A stretch of 64,000 nucleotides of DNA, taken from assembly GCF_020687045.1 (NCBI RefSeq), contig NZ_JAJEPW010000001.1, forward strand, positions 62,001-126,000, in the 5' to 3' direction. Under the pieces are notes generated by a model. It was not told where the DNA came from. It did no database searches and was given only the letters and a program-made list of their open reading frames with translations. A program made the translations under genes and the position numbers. Shown here one piece after another: positions 50,918-58,674 of the stretch (position 1 is its first letter; every line of letters begins with the position of its first letter). The DNA comes from Vescimonas cirricatena (GTDB lineage: Bacteria; Bacillota; Clostridia; Oscillospirales; Oscillospiraceae).

Positions 50918-51697
50918 ATGGTTCGCATTGTAAAAACAGAATTTTATAAATTGAAAAGGTATCATATCCTTTGGGCGGGCGTTGCGCTCATGCTCCTATC
51001 CGTCCTGCTGACCTTGTTTACCTCTATGGCGAATGATGGTTCCGTTTGGGATTTCGCCTATCTTACAGAACAGGTCATCAAAAACAATATGTCCATGATT
51101 TTCCCGATGTGTATCAGCCTAATTGCTGGATATATGATTTCTCGTGAGCAGGCGGATGACACATTGAAAAATATTCTGACTGTGCCGATCTCTTTTAAGA
51201 AACTGTTGACCGGAAAATTGATTGTGTGCGGCGTATTGTCTATTATTTTCGGGCTGATATGCAGTCTGTTTACAATCATAGCAGAAATGATTGTGGGATT
51301 TCCCGGCTTTGAGATTTCCTTAGCTCTAAAAGCAACCTTGCAGATTACTACGGTTAATTTCTTTTTATATCTTGCGGTTCTGCCGATTATCGCTCTTACT
51401 TGTCGGAGGGCAGGTAGCTTTTTAGTCGGTGTAATCATTGCTTTTGTCTATGGATATGGAGGGATGTTTGCTGCAGGAAATATGACATTAGCAAACCTTT
51501 ATCCGATTACCGCAAGTCTCGGAATGGTAGGCTACCGTAGCTATGATACCGCAGTCAACTGGAATATCGGAACCTGTTCTTGCAGTCTTGTGCTTGCTGT
51601 CGTTATTTCTGCCATCTTGATTTTGTGTATGAAAGAGCGAGAAGCAACCCAAACAAAGAAAAAGGCCAAAAAGGTAGCACCAAAGAAAGGCTGGTGA
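50918..51697 (+). CDS. LanG-type ABC permease (module 2)
   Basis: The 259-aa permease (MVRIVKTEFYKLKRYHILWA) has about six membrane segments and a Lys-rich tail (TKKKAKKVAPKKG). It starts two bases after the previous permease, behind AGAGGGGGG. Second membrane subunit of the exporter. Confidence 0.87.
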   Translation: MVRIVKTEFYKLKRYHILWAGVALMLLSVLLTLFTSMANDGSVWDFAYLTEQVIKNNMSMIFPMCISLIAGYMISREQADDTLKNILTVPISFKKLLTGKLIVCGVLSIIFGLICSLFTIIAEMIVGFPGFEISLALKATLQITTVNFFLYLAVLPIIALTCRRAGSFLVGVIIAFVYGYGGMFAAGNMTLANLYPITASLGMVGYRSYDTAVNWNIGTCSCSLVLAVVISAILILCMKEREATQTKKKAKKVAPKKGW

Positions 51698-51704
51698 TGA
51701 TTTT

Positions 51705-52166
51705 ATGAAGAAAATAGTTTTAGCATTGGCATTTGTCCTTTTGGGAAGTTTTATGCTTTCTGGCTGTTCAAAAGATGAAATTCTCGATCATTATAATAAT
51801 ATCGTTCAGTCTGCTGGAGCCATAGAGCTTACAGGAAAGTTATCTTTGGAAGGAACAAAAGAAAAAGGGATTGATGATTATACGGGAACTTATACGGCTG
51901 ACTATGAGAATTTTTCAGATACAGAGTATTTGTTCGGAGGAACTTCCATAAAGAGAGAAGCCGGTAAGGAGCTGTTTATTGATTGCACTTTGGAGGTTAC
52001 GGAAGGCACTGCAAAAGTATTTTGGATTTCCGGATCTGATGAAGCAGTCACTTTGATTGAAGCAACCGGAACTTATAGTGACACAATTACACTTCCTGAT
52101 GGTGGAAATTATATTGGCATTGAGTGTGAGGACTTTACTGGAAGCATTGAATTGAATGTTGAATAG
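51705..52166 (+). CDS. lipoprotein of LanFEG module 2
   Basis: The 153-aa protein has a lipoprotein signal peptide (lipobox LSGC) and a mature domain with TGTYTADYENFSDTEYLFGG and GGNYIGIECEDFTGSIELNV. It is clearly related to the module 1 lipoprotein at 17916. The shared domain next to LanFEG-type exporters supports a joint function, possibly peptide sequestration outside the cell (inference). Confidence 0.82.
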   Translation: MKKIVLALAFVLLGSFMLSGCSKDEILDHYNNIVQSAGAIELTGKLSLEGTKEKGIDDYTGTYTADYENFSDTEYLFGGTSIKREAGKELFIDCTLEVTEGTAKVFWISGSDEAVTLIEATGTYSDTITLPDGGNYIGIECEDFTGSIELNVE

Positions 52167-52204
52167 CATTCAAGCAATAGGAAAAGTAAGTCAGGGAGGG
52201 ATAT

Positions 52205-52639
52205 ATGGGAAAAATCTTTGTATTATCGGTAACAGACCATGAAGAATATGTACTCAGCAGAATTATGGAGATTATCGCAGCCGAGTCAGGATTTGACCAT
52301 ATTGTACCATCCAACCCTTGTAATACTCTTGTTTTTCCGGGGCTGGAGCTTCGGCTGAAGGAGAGGACAGTATACCGAAACGGTGAGTTGATTGCTATGA
52401 CCCATCGGGAATTTGCGACATTGGTATACTTGGCAAATCATCCATCCTGGGTATTTTCTGCTGGGCAGATCTATGAAGAAGTGTGGGGGGAGGATGGTGA
52501 AAACTGCGGAACAGCCGTTGCCAGCGTCATTGGTCAGATTCGCAGAAAACTGACTCCGGATATGCCGAAAGCGGGCTATATCCGTACTGTCTTGGGGAGC
52601 GGATACAAATTTGAAGTTCCACAGGATATAGCAGAATAG
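52205..52639 (+). CDS. orphan winged-helix regulator, copy 1
   Basis: The 144-aa protein has an OmpR/PhoB-type winged helix (MTHREFATLVYLANHPSWVF, VASVIGQIRRKLTPDMPKAG, YIRTVLGSGYKFE) but no phosphorylation receiver. The N-terminal 55 residues (MGKIFVLSVTDHEEYVLSRI) are a conserved short unit seen also in two paralogues at 56571 and 59305. It lies 38 bases after the lipoprotein gene and may extend the module 2 operon. Confidence 0.85.
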   Translation: MGKIFVLSVTDHEEYVLSRIMEIIAAESGFDHIVPSNPCNTLVFPGLELRLKERTVYRNGELIAMTHREFATLVYLANHPSWVFSAGQIYEEVWGEDGENCGTAVASVIGQIRRKLTPDMPKAGYIRTVLGSGYKFEVPQDIAE

Positions 52640-52680
52640 AACAATCGAATCTTTTATCTGCGCATACTATGCAGAAGGCG

Positions 52681-52718
52681 AAAGCGGGAAACCTCTATAG
52701 GTCTCCTGCTTTTCCTTT
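52681..52718 (+). terminator. terminator of module 2
   Basis: AAAGCGGGAAACC pairs with GGTCTCCTGCTTT (with mismatches), followed by a pyrimidine-rich TCCTTTTC. Ends the module 2 transcript. Confidence 0.65.
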
Positions 52719-52746
52719 TCTTAAAAATAGAGCGTGATTGTTGAGA

Positions 52747-52781
52747 ATAGGCGTCATATAGGCGTAAAGGATATGTATAAA
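52747..52781 (+). promoter_or_regulatory. parM promoter with 11-bp direct repeat
   Basis: ATAGGCGT occurs at 52747 and 52758, an 11-base period typical of OmpR/PhoB-type binding, and a TATAAA-like -10 lies at 52776-52781. This region might be bound by ParR or by an orphan winged-helix protein. Confidence 0.5.
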
Positions 52782-52801
52782 GTAAGAAGGAGGCATTACA
52801 T

Positions 52802-53716
52802 ATGCTAATTGGTGTTGATCATGGCAACAAACAAATTAAAACGGTACACTGTGAGCCGTTTGTATCCGGTCTGAAGCAGAGCGTCACCCGTCCCTTTGGA
52901 CAGAATGTGCTGAGGTATCAGAATACCTACTATACGCTGTCTACTGAGCGGATTCCTTATCGGAAAGATAAAACGGAGGATGATCGCTTCTTTATCCTGA
53001 CTCTATTTGCTCTGGCTGGTGAAATTGAAGCGAGGGGAGCATATTCCACGGAGGTTCAGCGTATCCAACTGGCAGTAGGGCTGCCGCCGGCACACTTTGG
53101 TGCCCAGGTGGAGCGGTTTACGCAATACTTTGGGCAGCGGGGAATGGTAGAATTTGAGGTGCAGGGCAAGCCGTACACCATCTATATTGAAGATGTTGCC
53201 TGTTTTCCCCAGGCTTACGCAGCAGCGGCCACCATGCTCCATACGCTTGTGGAGGAGCCAAAAGCGGTAATCCTAGATATTGGTGGGTTCACTGCGGACT
53301 ATTTGCTAATGAAAAACGGAGAGATCGACCTTACCTCTTGCGATTCGTTAGAAAATGGTGTGATCCTGCTATACAATAAGGTGCGTTCCAAGGTGAATTC
53401 GGAACTGGACCTGTTGTTGGATGAAGGGGATGTGGATGCCATCTTGATGGGGAAAAAGACCAAATATCCGGATGCAGCCATACAGCTGACAGAACAGATG
53501 GCGCAGGAATTTATCAGCGACCTGTTCAGCACACTGCGGGAGCGTATGATAGACTTGCAATATTGCAAGGTAGTATTTGTAGGCGGTGGCGCCATTCTTT
53601 TGAAGCGGCAGATTGAAACTTCGGGCAAGGTGGGAACACCATTCTTCGTACCGAAAATCAATGCAAATGCGGATGGCTATGAGTATCTGTACCGGATTGA
53701 AACAGCAGGCAGGTGA
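52802..53716 (+). CDS. parM: ParM/StbA-type actin-like ATPase
   Basis: The 304-aa protein has the actin-like phosphate-1 motif (IGVDHGNKQIKT), phosphate-2 (AVILDIGGFTADYLLM) and adenosine motif (VVFVGGGAILLKRQI). Plasmid ParM filaments push DNA copies apart. AAGGAGG precedes the ATG. Together with the next gene it forms a type II partition module on an integrative element. Confidence 0.88.
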   Translation: MLIGVDHGNKQIKTVHCEPFVSGLKQSVTRPFGQNVLRYQNTYYTLSTERIPYRKDKTEDDRFFILTLFALAGEIEARGAYSTEVQRIQLAVGLPPAHFGAQVERFTQYFGQRGMVEFEVQGKPYTIYIEDVACFPQAYAAAATMLHTLVEEPKAVILDIGGFTADYLLMKNGEIDLTSCDSLENGVILLYNKVRSKVNSELDLLLDEGDVDAILMGKKTKYPDAAIQLTEQMAQEFISDLFSTLRERMIDLQYCKVVFVGGGAILLKRQIETSGKVGTPFFVPKINANADGYEYLYRIETAGR

Positions 53717-53720
53717 TGGT

Positions 53721-54131
53721 ATGGGCGAGAAAAAAGAACGAGGACGGTTTACGCTGCGCTTTAATGAGGGAGATCCTATACACGAGACTGCCATTGGACT
53801 ACTGGAGCTGCAGAGTCCCCGCACAAAAGCACAGTATGTGGCAAATGCAGTGGTCTACTATAATGAGCACTTTGGGCAGGAGCCGCAACCTCTAAATGCT
53901 TCGGTCATCAGCAAAGAAGCGGTGGTGGCTATCGTCAAAGAGATTTTGCGGCAGGAAGGGATGGGAAGGGAAAAAGTAGAAGAGCAGATTCATCCAGTCA
54001 GAACAGAGGAGAAGCCAGTAGCGCCTATGGTTGTTTCGGATACACAGGAGGCGGGGGATGAGACTGAGATGGACGATAGAACACGCAGTCTGATTGCCAG
54101 CGCTTTATCTGCATTCCGCAGCAGAGGATAA
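53721..54131 (+). CDS. ParR-like partition adaptor
   Basis: The 136-aa protein begins with a ribbon-helix-helix-like segment (RFTLRFNEGDPIHETAIGLL, RTKAQYVANAVVYY), the fold of ParR adaptors that bind centromere repeats and ParM. A variable linker and a short conserved end (SLIASALSAFRSRG) follow. It starts four bases after parM. Confidence 0.75.
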   Translation: MGEKKERGRFTLRFNEGDPIHETAIGLLELQSPRTKAQYVANAVVYYNEHFGQEPQPLNASVISKEAVVAIVKEILRQEGMGREKVEEQIHPVRTEEKPVAPMVVSDTQEAGDETEMDDRTRSLIASALSAFRSRG

Positions 54132-54136
54132 TCAAA

Positions 54137-54172
54137 AGAGGCATGGGAGCCAGTGATGCTCCTATGCCTCTT
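54137..54172. terminator. bidirectional hairpin after the partition pair
   Basis: AGGCATGGGAGC pairs with GCTCCTATGCCT, giving a convergent stop for the partition operon and the leftward Xre gene. The T-run is weak. Confidence 0.55.
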
Positions 54173-54491
54173 CCTGTATGGCCGCAATAAAGCTGTCTAA
54201 AATATCTTCAAAATGCCTGTATTGTTTGGGCGTTAGTGTGGAAATCTTCGCCATGAGAAGGGAGGAATCTGTTTCTGTGATGATGCCTCGTAACAAGTAC
54301 TCGGTGCTGATGTTGAGTGCATCACAGACTTTGAGGATTGTTTCAGGTCGCATAGCCTTTTGTCCCAGTTCTGCGGTGGAGATGGTCTGTGGTGTGACAT
54401 GAGCCAGCTCTGCCAGAGTTTCCTGGGTCATATTCAGTTGTTTCCTCCGGTCGAAGATCCGTTTACCCATATCTTTTAGTAGATTATCCAT
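54162..54491 (-). CDS. Xre-family repressor of ICE2
   Basis: The 109-aa protein has a helix-turn-helix (IFDRRKQLNMTQETLAELAH, TPQTISTAELGQKAMRPETI) and a helical tail. GGAGGTGA precedes the ATG. It diverges from the SLOG gene and may repress the promoter at 54555-54584. No ImmA-like protease gene is adjacent. Confidence 0.87.
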   Translation of the reverse strand: MDNLLKDMGKRIFDRRKQLNMTQETLAELAHVTPQTISTAELGQKAMRPETILKVCDALNISTEYLLRGIITETDSSLLMAKISTLTPKQYRHFEDILDSFIAAIQEEA

Positions 54492-54554
54492 GCGTCACCT
54501 CCATGCCATAGTTACATTTTATCCGCTATGACATGGATTATTAAGCGGTCATGG

Positions 54555-54584
54555 TTGATTTATCTCGTCTATGGCAAGTATAAT
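54555..54584 (+). promoter_or_regulatory. promoter of the ICE2 SLOG gene
   Basis: TTGATT (54555-54560), 18 bases, TATAAT (54579-54584), followed by AGGAG at about 54607 before the ATG at 54618. Confidence 0.65.
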
Positions 54585-54617
54585 AGACGAAGATGGATGC
54601 CGGGAAAGGAGAACCAT

Positions 54618-55169
54618 ATGAACAGTTTTTCGTGTGTGATTACAGGCCATAGGCCGACTCGTTTCAAGTTCAAATATAACGAAAAGGACAAGCGCTGCCA
54701 GCGAATCAAAAAGTGTTTGCAGGAGCAGCTTATACGGCTTTATAATCAGGGAGTGCGATACTTTTGGGTTGGAGGAGCAATGGGAGCTGATATGTGGGCG
54801 GCAGAGATCCTGTTGCGTATGAAAGAACAGACAGCGTATCAAGATGTGGAATTGTGTTTGGCTTTCCCCTTTGAGGGATATGATGCAGACTGGGATGACT
54901 GGCACCAAAAGAGAATGAAGTTTATTTGCAAATATGCAGCGAAGGTTTTAATACTGGGTGAAATGCCATCAAGTGAGAATTATAAAAAACGCAATTACTT
55001 TATGGTGGATCAGGCCGACTGTATGGTGGCTGTTTATGATAATGCAAACAATATGAGATCCGGAACTCAGCAGACTGTCAACTATGCTAAAAAGAAAGGA
55101 CTTCAAATCATTTATATCCATCCGGATACGGCGCAGGTAACGACAGAAGATGCAACTTTATGGAAATAA
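54618..55169 (+). CDS. SLOG-family protein (DUF1273-like), ICE2 copy
   Basis: The 183-aa protein has CVITGHRPTRFKFKYNEKDK, WVGGAMGADMWAAEILLRMK and a C-terminal RSGTQQTVNYAKKKGLQI, again the SLOG Rossmann pattern. It is longer than the ICE1 relative, with an extra acidic-Trp segment YDADWDDWHQKRM. Function unknown. The ATG at 54618 has AAGGAGAA upstream; the in-frame codons further left do not. Confidence 0.82.
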   Translation: MNSFSCVITGHRPTRFKFKYNEKDKRCQRIKKCLQEQLIRLYNQGVRYFWVGGAMGADMWAAEILLRMKEQTAYQDVELCLAFPFEGYDADWDDWHQKRMKFICKYAAKVLILGEMPSSENYKKRNYFMVDQADCMVAVYDNANNMRSGTQQTVNYAKKKGLQIIYIHPDTAQVTTEDATLWK

Positions 55170-55179
55170 TAAAGGGATG

Positions 55180-55223
55180 GCTCCAAAACGGGAAAATGCA
55201 GTGACCGTTTTGGAGCTTGTTTT
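55180..55223 (+). terminator. terminator of the ICE2 SLOG gene
   Basis: GCTCCAAAACG pairs with CGTTTTGGAGC, followed by TTGTTTTG, 11 bases after the stop. Confidence 0.85.
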
Positions 55224-55364
55224 GTCATATAATGTCGAATGATTTTTTTTTCCTCGAAGGATATTCCAATGCTACTCCAAAAGTTTCCGAAAACTGTCAG
55301 TTACACTGTAATTATGGCAGTGACCCCAAAAATCAATGAAAATTCGGTAAGCGGAGGTGGGGGT

Positions 55365-55421
55365 ATGAGATCAGTACGATACCCAATGAAAATCGGAAGT
55401 ACAGGGCGGTCTTTATCCTGA
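55365..55421 (+). CDS. possible 18-codon leader peptide
   Basis: An ATG behind a strong AGCGGAGGTGG site opens an 18-codon frame (MRSVRYPMKIGSTGRSLS) whose end falls in the hairpin at 55404-55450. This is the form of a translational leader, but the frame is too short to judge by composition. Confidence 0.3.
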   Translation: MRSVRYPMKIGSTGRSLS

Positions 55422-55450
55422 TGATGGGGATAAAGGCCGCCTCCTGTTTT
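55404..55450 (+). terminator. terminator or attenuator before the sigma-like genes
   Basis: GGCGGTCTTTATCC pairs with GGATAAAGGCCGCC (one wobble), loop TGATGATGG, then CTGTTTT. It overlaps the possible leader frame. Confidence 0.65.
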
Positions 55451-55930
55451 AATATAGAATAGCTGGAACAGCATTTGAAAAAAGTATTATTTTACAATTT
55501 AACAATTATCAGCAGGGCGGCAGCGTTGCGCTGCCATATCGCGAAAGAAAGGGGATGATGCAGGCCGCCTGTGTGCCGTTCGCATAACTGCGGACAGGGA
55601 GTAACGGTGTTATGGAGAAAGGATTCCACGACATCGAGCAGTTCATTGCTTTCATAACTCCAGGACACACGGCTTTTCATGAACGGCTCTCAATAGGGGC
55701 ATATCGTCGAGGCAGGGCAAGAGAGTTTTCTTCACATAAAGATAAACCTCCACCTGCCCGAACGGCATCTATTGAACTGCTCGATGCAGAAATTCAAGAA
55801 ACAGCTGGTTTTGTCCATTGGTACAAAGCTGGCTGTTTTTCTTTATATCAACCAGCTTTGGCCCGGTGCAGGTCACCGCCAGAAGCTCAGGAAATCCATC
55901 GGAATTCTTGAGACTTTTGGAGGTAAAGCC
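55451..55930 (+). other. intergenic region ahead of the sigma-like genes
   Basis: No convincing gene. A further hairpin (AACAGC..GCTGTT with inner pairs, 55799-55841, then TTTTC) resembles a terminator. A 99-aa frame at 55612-55911 spans that hairpin and has no protein-like conservation pattern visible, so it is not called. Confidence 0.45.
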
Positions 55931-56338
55931 ATGTGGCAACGGAACAATGGACAGGCAGAAGATGACCTGCAATTTAGATTTACAGCATATTTGGTGTCGG
56001 CGGTTAAGCGCCGTAGAAAAGATTATTTGCTCCAGCTTTATAAGTGCAGCAGTATAGAGAGTACTGTGGAAGTGGTCTACGAATCCGAACCCAGCTCGGA
56101 GGAAGTGGTTTTGGACAAATTGCCGCTTATGGATGTGATAGAGAATGGGGCGCTTTGGGAGGCCCTGCAAAAACTCAATGAACGGGAGCGCCAGATATTT
56201 CTGGCTCGAACGCTGGGGGAAGAAGATTTTGATACTTTGGGAGCAAAGTTTGGACTGTCTTATAAAGGGGCAGCGGCGCTTTACTACAGGACGATTCAGA
56301 AAATTAGAAAGAACATTGAAGGAGGTGACAAGAGATGA
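55931..56338 (+). CDS. sigma-70-like protein
   Basis: The 135-aa protein has a region-4 helix-turn-helix (LQKLNERERQIFLARTLGEE, DTLGAKFGLSYKGAAALYYR). The start MWQRNN follows TGGAGG. It resembles short sigma-like regulators of conjugative elements that lack region 2. Its end overlaps the next gene, which resembles the missing N-terminal part. Confidence 0.78.
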   Translation: MWQRNNGQAEDDLQFRFTAYLVSAVKRRRKDYLLQLYKCSSIESTVEVVYESEPSSEEVVLDKLPLMDVIENGALWEALQKLNERERQIFLARTLGEEDFDTLGAKFGLSYKGAAALYYRTIQKIRKNIEGGDKR

Positions 56339-56517
56339 ATTTTGAATGTCTGCTTCTCAGCGCCAAGGCTGGAAACGAGGATGCCATTACGGCGATTTTA
56401 CAGATGTACCGGCCATTGCTGCTCAAGTATGCCATTATTGATGGAGCACTGGATGAGGATCTGTATCAGGAATTGAGCATTATTTTGTTGAAGGCGATTA
56501 AATTGTTTAAGATTTAA
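56335..56517 (+). CDS. small helix-turn-helix/sigma region 2-like protein
   Basis: The 60-aa protein (CLLLSAKAGNEDAITAILQM, YRPLLLKYAIIDGALDEDLY, QELSIILLKAIKLFKI) matches the short HTH_16-type proteins common on Tn916-like elements, which look like sigma region 1-2 remnants. It starts in the stop of the sigma-like gene (ATGA), so the pair may act as a split sigma factor. Confidence 0.75.
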   Translation: MNFECLLLSAKAGNEDAITAILQMYRPLLLKYAIIDGALDEDLYQELSIILLKAIKLFKI

Positions 56518-56527
56518 GTCAATGAGA

Positions 56528-56566
56528 AAGGCTCCGAGAACATTACGGTCTCGGAGCCTTTCTTAT
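56528..56566. terminator. terminator, duplicate copy A
   Basis: AAGGCTCCGAGA pairs with TCTCGGAGCCTT around ACATTACGG, followed by TCTT. It ends both the sigma-like operon and the leftward winged-helix gene. A near copy is at 59261-59298. Confidence 0.85.
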
Positions 56567-56570
56567 GGAC

Positions 56571-56990
56571 TTAAAAAGGAGAACTGCTAAATTTATACCC
56601 ACTGCCCAGTACGGTGCGGATATAACCTCCCTTCGGCATGTCTGGCGTCAGCTTGCGCCGGATCTGGCTGATGACACTGGCAACTGCAGTTCCGCAGTGT
56701 TCACCGTCCGCATTCCACACAGCCTCATAGATTTGGCTGGCAGAAAATACCCAGCCAGGATGACGAGCCAAATAAGCGAGGACAGCAAACTCATGTTGGG
56801 TCATAGGAATAAGATTGCCACTACAGTACACAGCATGTTCTTTCAGTAAGATTTCCAAATTGGAAAAGGAAAGACTTGAATGTGGAGGGGCAATATGGTC
56901 AAAATCTGGTTCATCTGCGATGGCTGCCATGACTCTATTAAAAATATGTTCTTCGTGGTCAGAAATGGACACTATCAAGAGTTTTCCCAT
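56571..56990 (-). CDS. orphan winged-helix regulator, copy 2
   Basis: The 139-aa paralogue of the protein at 52205 has MGKLLIVSISDHEEHIFNRV, MTQHEFAVLAYLARHPGWVF, CGTAVASVISQIRRKLTPDM and YIRTVLGSGYKFSSSPF. It has no receiver domain. AGGAGGGGG precedes the ATG. It is closest to copy 3 at 59305, with which it shares the final SSPF and a downstream terminator. Confidence 0.85.
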   Translation of the reverse strand: MGKLLIVSISDHEEHIFNRVMAAIADEPDFDHIAPPHSSLSFSNLEILLKEHAVYCSGNLIPMTQHEFAVLAYLARHPGWVFSASQIYEAVWNADGEHCGTAVASVISQIRRKLTPDMPKGGYIRTVLGSGYKFSSSPF

Positions 56991-57084
56991 ATTGCGTGTA
57001 TCCCCCTCCTATATACTTATATTTAGTGTTCGATGATTTTTTCTTTTGTCAGCGAATACGGGCTTTCGTTATAGTAAAATTAGG

Positions 57085-58461
57085 TTATTGCTTTTTTTCA
57101 GAAATAGTATGATTTTCGGCTATGGATATTTCCTTATGAAGATGTATTGCCATAAATAGCGTGATTACTACGGAAATTATATCTGCAATGGGCTGGGCAT
57201 ATAGAATTCCGTTCATTCCCCATACCATAGGCAACAGCAAAATGACAGGAACAAAGCAGATACCTTGTCTGCATGCTCCCAAAAAGAAACCTGCTGCTCC
57301 CTTGCCCAGAGCAAGAAATAGAGAGGAGTATACTGTGTAGAAACCGAAAAAAACGAATGTAAGACCGTTCGCAAACAGGGACTTTTGACCGGCTAAAATC
57401 ATTTGAACATCTCCCTCGGTAAATTGAGAGATAATCTGCGAGGAGAAAACGGCCATCACCAAGCCCACGACTAAGCAGAAACTTGTAGACCAAATGATTG
57501 AGGTTTTAATTGCTTCGCGTAGACGATCAAATTTCTTTGCCCCATAGCTGAATCCGGCAATAGGTTGAAACCCTTTCAGAAATCCAAAGACAACAAGCGT
57601 TCCCATAGCAGTAATTCGCGTGACTGCCCCCATGCCTGCAATAACCGAATCGCCATAATCGCTGGCTGCACGGTTAATCAGGGTAATCGAAAGACTTGTA
57701 AGCAACTGGAATACCAAAGTAGGTACACCGATTTTCAAGATTTCCGCCATCATTTGCCCATTTGGAGAAAATGCTTTTAAGCTGAAAGAAAATGCACTTC
57801 TTTTTCGCAGAATATATGTAAGATAAACGAGTGTAGATACCAGCTGAGAAATCGCAGTGGCGATCGCTGCACCGGCAACCCCCATGTTGAAAGTGTAAAT
57901 AAAAAGAGGGTCTAATCCGATATTCAACACAGCTCCCAACAGTAATGCACACATAGTTGTCTTTGCTGCACCTTCACTGCTTACAATATTGTTCATGGTC
58001 ACATTAAACACATTGAAAACACAGGACAATATATAAATTCTTGAATATGTCAGAGCATACGGCATGATAGTTTCTGTCGCGCCTAACATAGTCAAAATTG
58101 GTTTAAGGAAGATTGTAGAGAAAAGGATGATAATAGCGCCAATCAGAAGACTACTATACAGAGCGGTACTTGCCACCTTATTGGCAGTATCCTTATCGCC
58201 TCGTCCCAAAAGTCTTGACAGGTAGGATGCAGCACCGTTGCCAAACATTAGTCCCAATCCAACTACGACTTGTCCTAACGGGAAAACGATAGAAATGGCT
58301 CCCATTTGACTCTTTCCCAGTCCGCTCACAAAATAGGCATCCACCAGATTATATAGGGCATTGATTAACATCCCAATCATAATCGGCACGCCAAGCGCCA
58401 TCAGAGCTTTGGGGATAGGCGCACTGCCCAAAAGCTCAAGTTTGCTGTTACGTTCACTCAT
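57085..58461 (-). CDS. MATE-family efflux transporter
   Basis: The 458-aa protein has twelve hydrophobic segments and the MATE N-terminal pattern (IPKALMALGVPIMIGMLINA, LYNLVDAYFVSGLGKSQMGA). MATE pumps expel cationic drugs using Na+ or H+ gradients. The gene is divergent from a PadR regulator, with palindromic operators between, so its expression is probably drug-induced. AAGGAG precedes the ATG at 58461. Confidence 0.93.
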   Translation of the reverse strand: MSERNSKLELLGSAPIPKALMALGVPIMIGMLINALYNLVDAYFVSGLGKSQMGAISIVFPLGQVVVGLGLMFGNGAASYLSRLLGRGDKDTANKVASTALYSSLLIGAIIILFSTIFLKPILTMLGATETIMPYALTYSRIYILSCVFNVFNVTMNNIVSSEGAAKTTMCALLLGAVLNIGLDPLFIYTFNMGVAGAAIATAISQLVSTLVYLTYILRKRSAFSFSLKAFSPNGQMMAEILKIGVPTLVFQLLTSLSITLINRAASDYGDSVIAGMGAVTRITAMGTLVVFGFLKGFQPIAGFSYGAKKFDRLREAIKTSIIWSTSFCLVVGLVMAVFSSQIISQFTEGDVQMILAGQKSLFANGLTFVFFGFYTVYSSLFLALGKGAAGFFLGACRQGICFVPVILLLPMVWGMNGILYAQPIADIISVVITLFMAIHLHKEISIAENHTISEKKQ

Positions 58462-58486
58462 TGTTAATACTCCTTTCGCTCCTTAG

Positions 58487-58623
58487 AGATATAAATTATA
58501 GTGGTATAAAATATAGTATACTACCGAATGAATATACTACTATAATTTATAGTAGATGTCAAGAGGTGAGAAGCGATTTGCCTTGACAAAAAGTATAAAG
58601 TCTACTACTATAATTTATAGCGG
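58487..58623. promoter_or_regulatory. divergent MATE/PadR promoters with three operator copies
   Basis: The palindrome CTACTATAATTTATAGTAG (58537-58555) lies exactly between -35 (complement of 58557-58562, TTGACA) and -10 (complement of 58534-58539) of the MATE promoter. A second copy (58605-58623) covers the -10 of the PadR promoter (TTGACA at 58583-58588). A third, degenerate copy is at 58487-58505. This is typical PadR control. Confidence 0.82.
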
Positions 58624-58674
58624 ATTTGACGGTAATATTTCATGCAGAGAACATAGCGAAAGGGTGTGGTCCAT

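Noticed and set aside
54162..54491. Antitoxin partner for the SLOG protein
   Set aside because: The Xre gene is divergent and has a normal repressor layout; no toxin features were seen in the SLOG protein.
55612..55911. 99-aa frame upstream of the sigma-like gene
   Set aside because: It runs through a terminator-like hairpin, has odd composition (Pro/Arg/His-rich) and no recognisable domain. The following sigma-like gene has its own strong RBS. Kept as intergenic.
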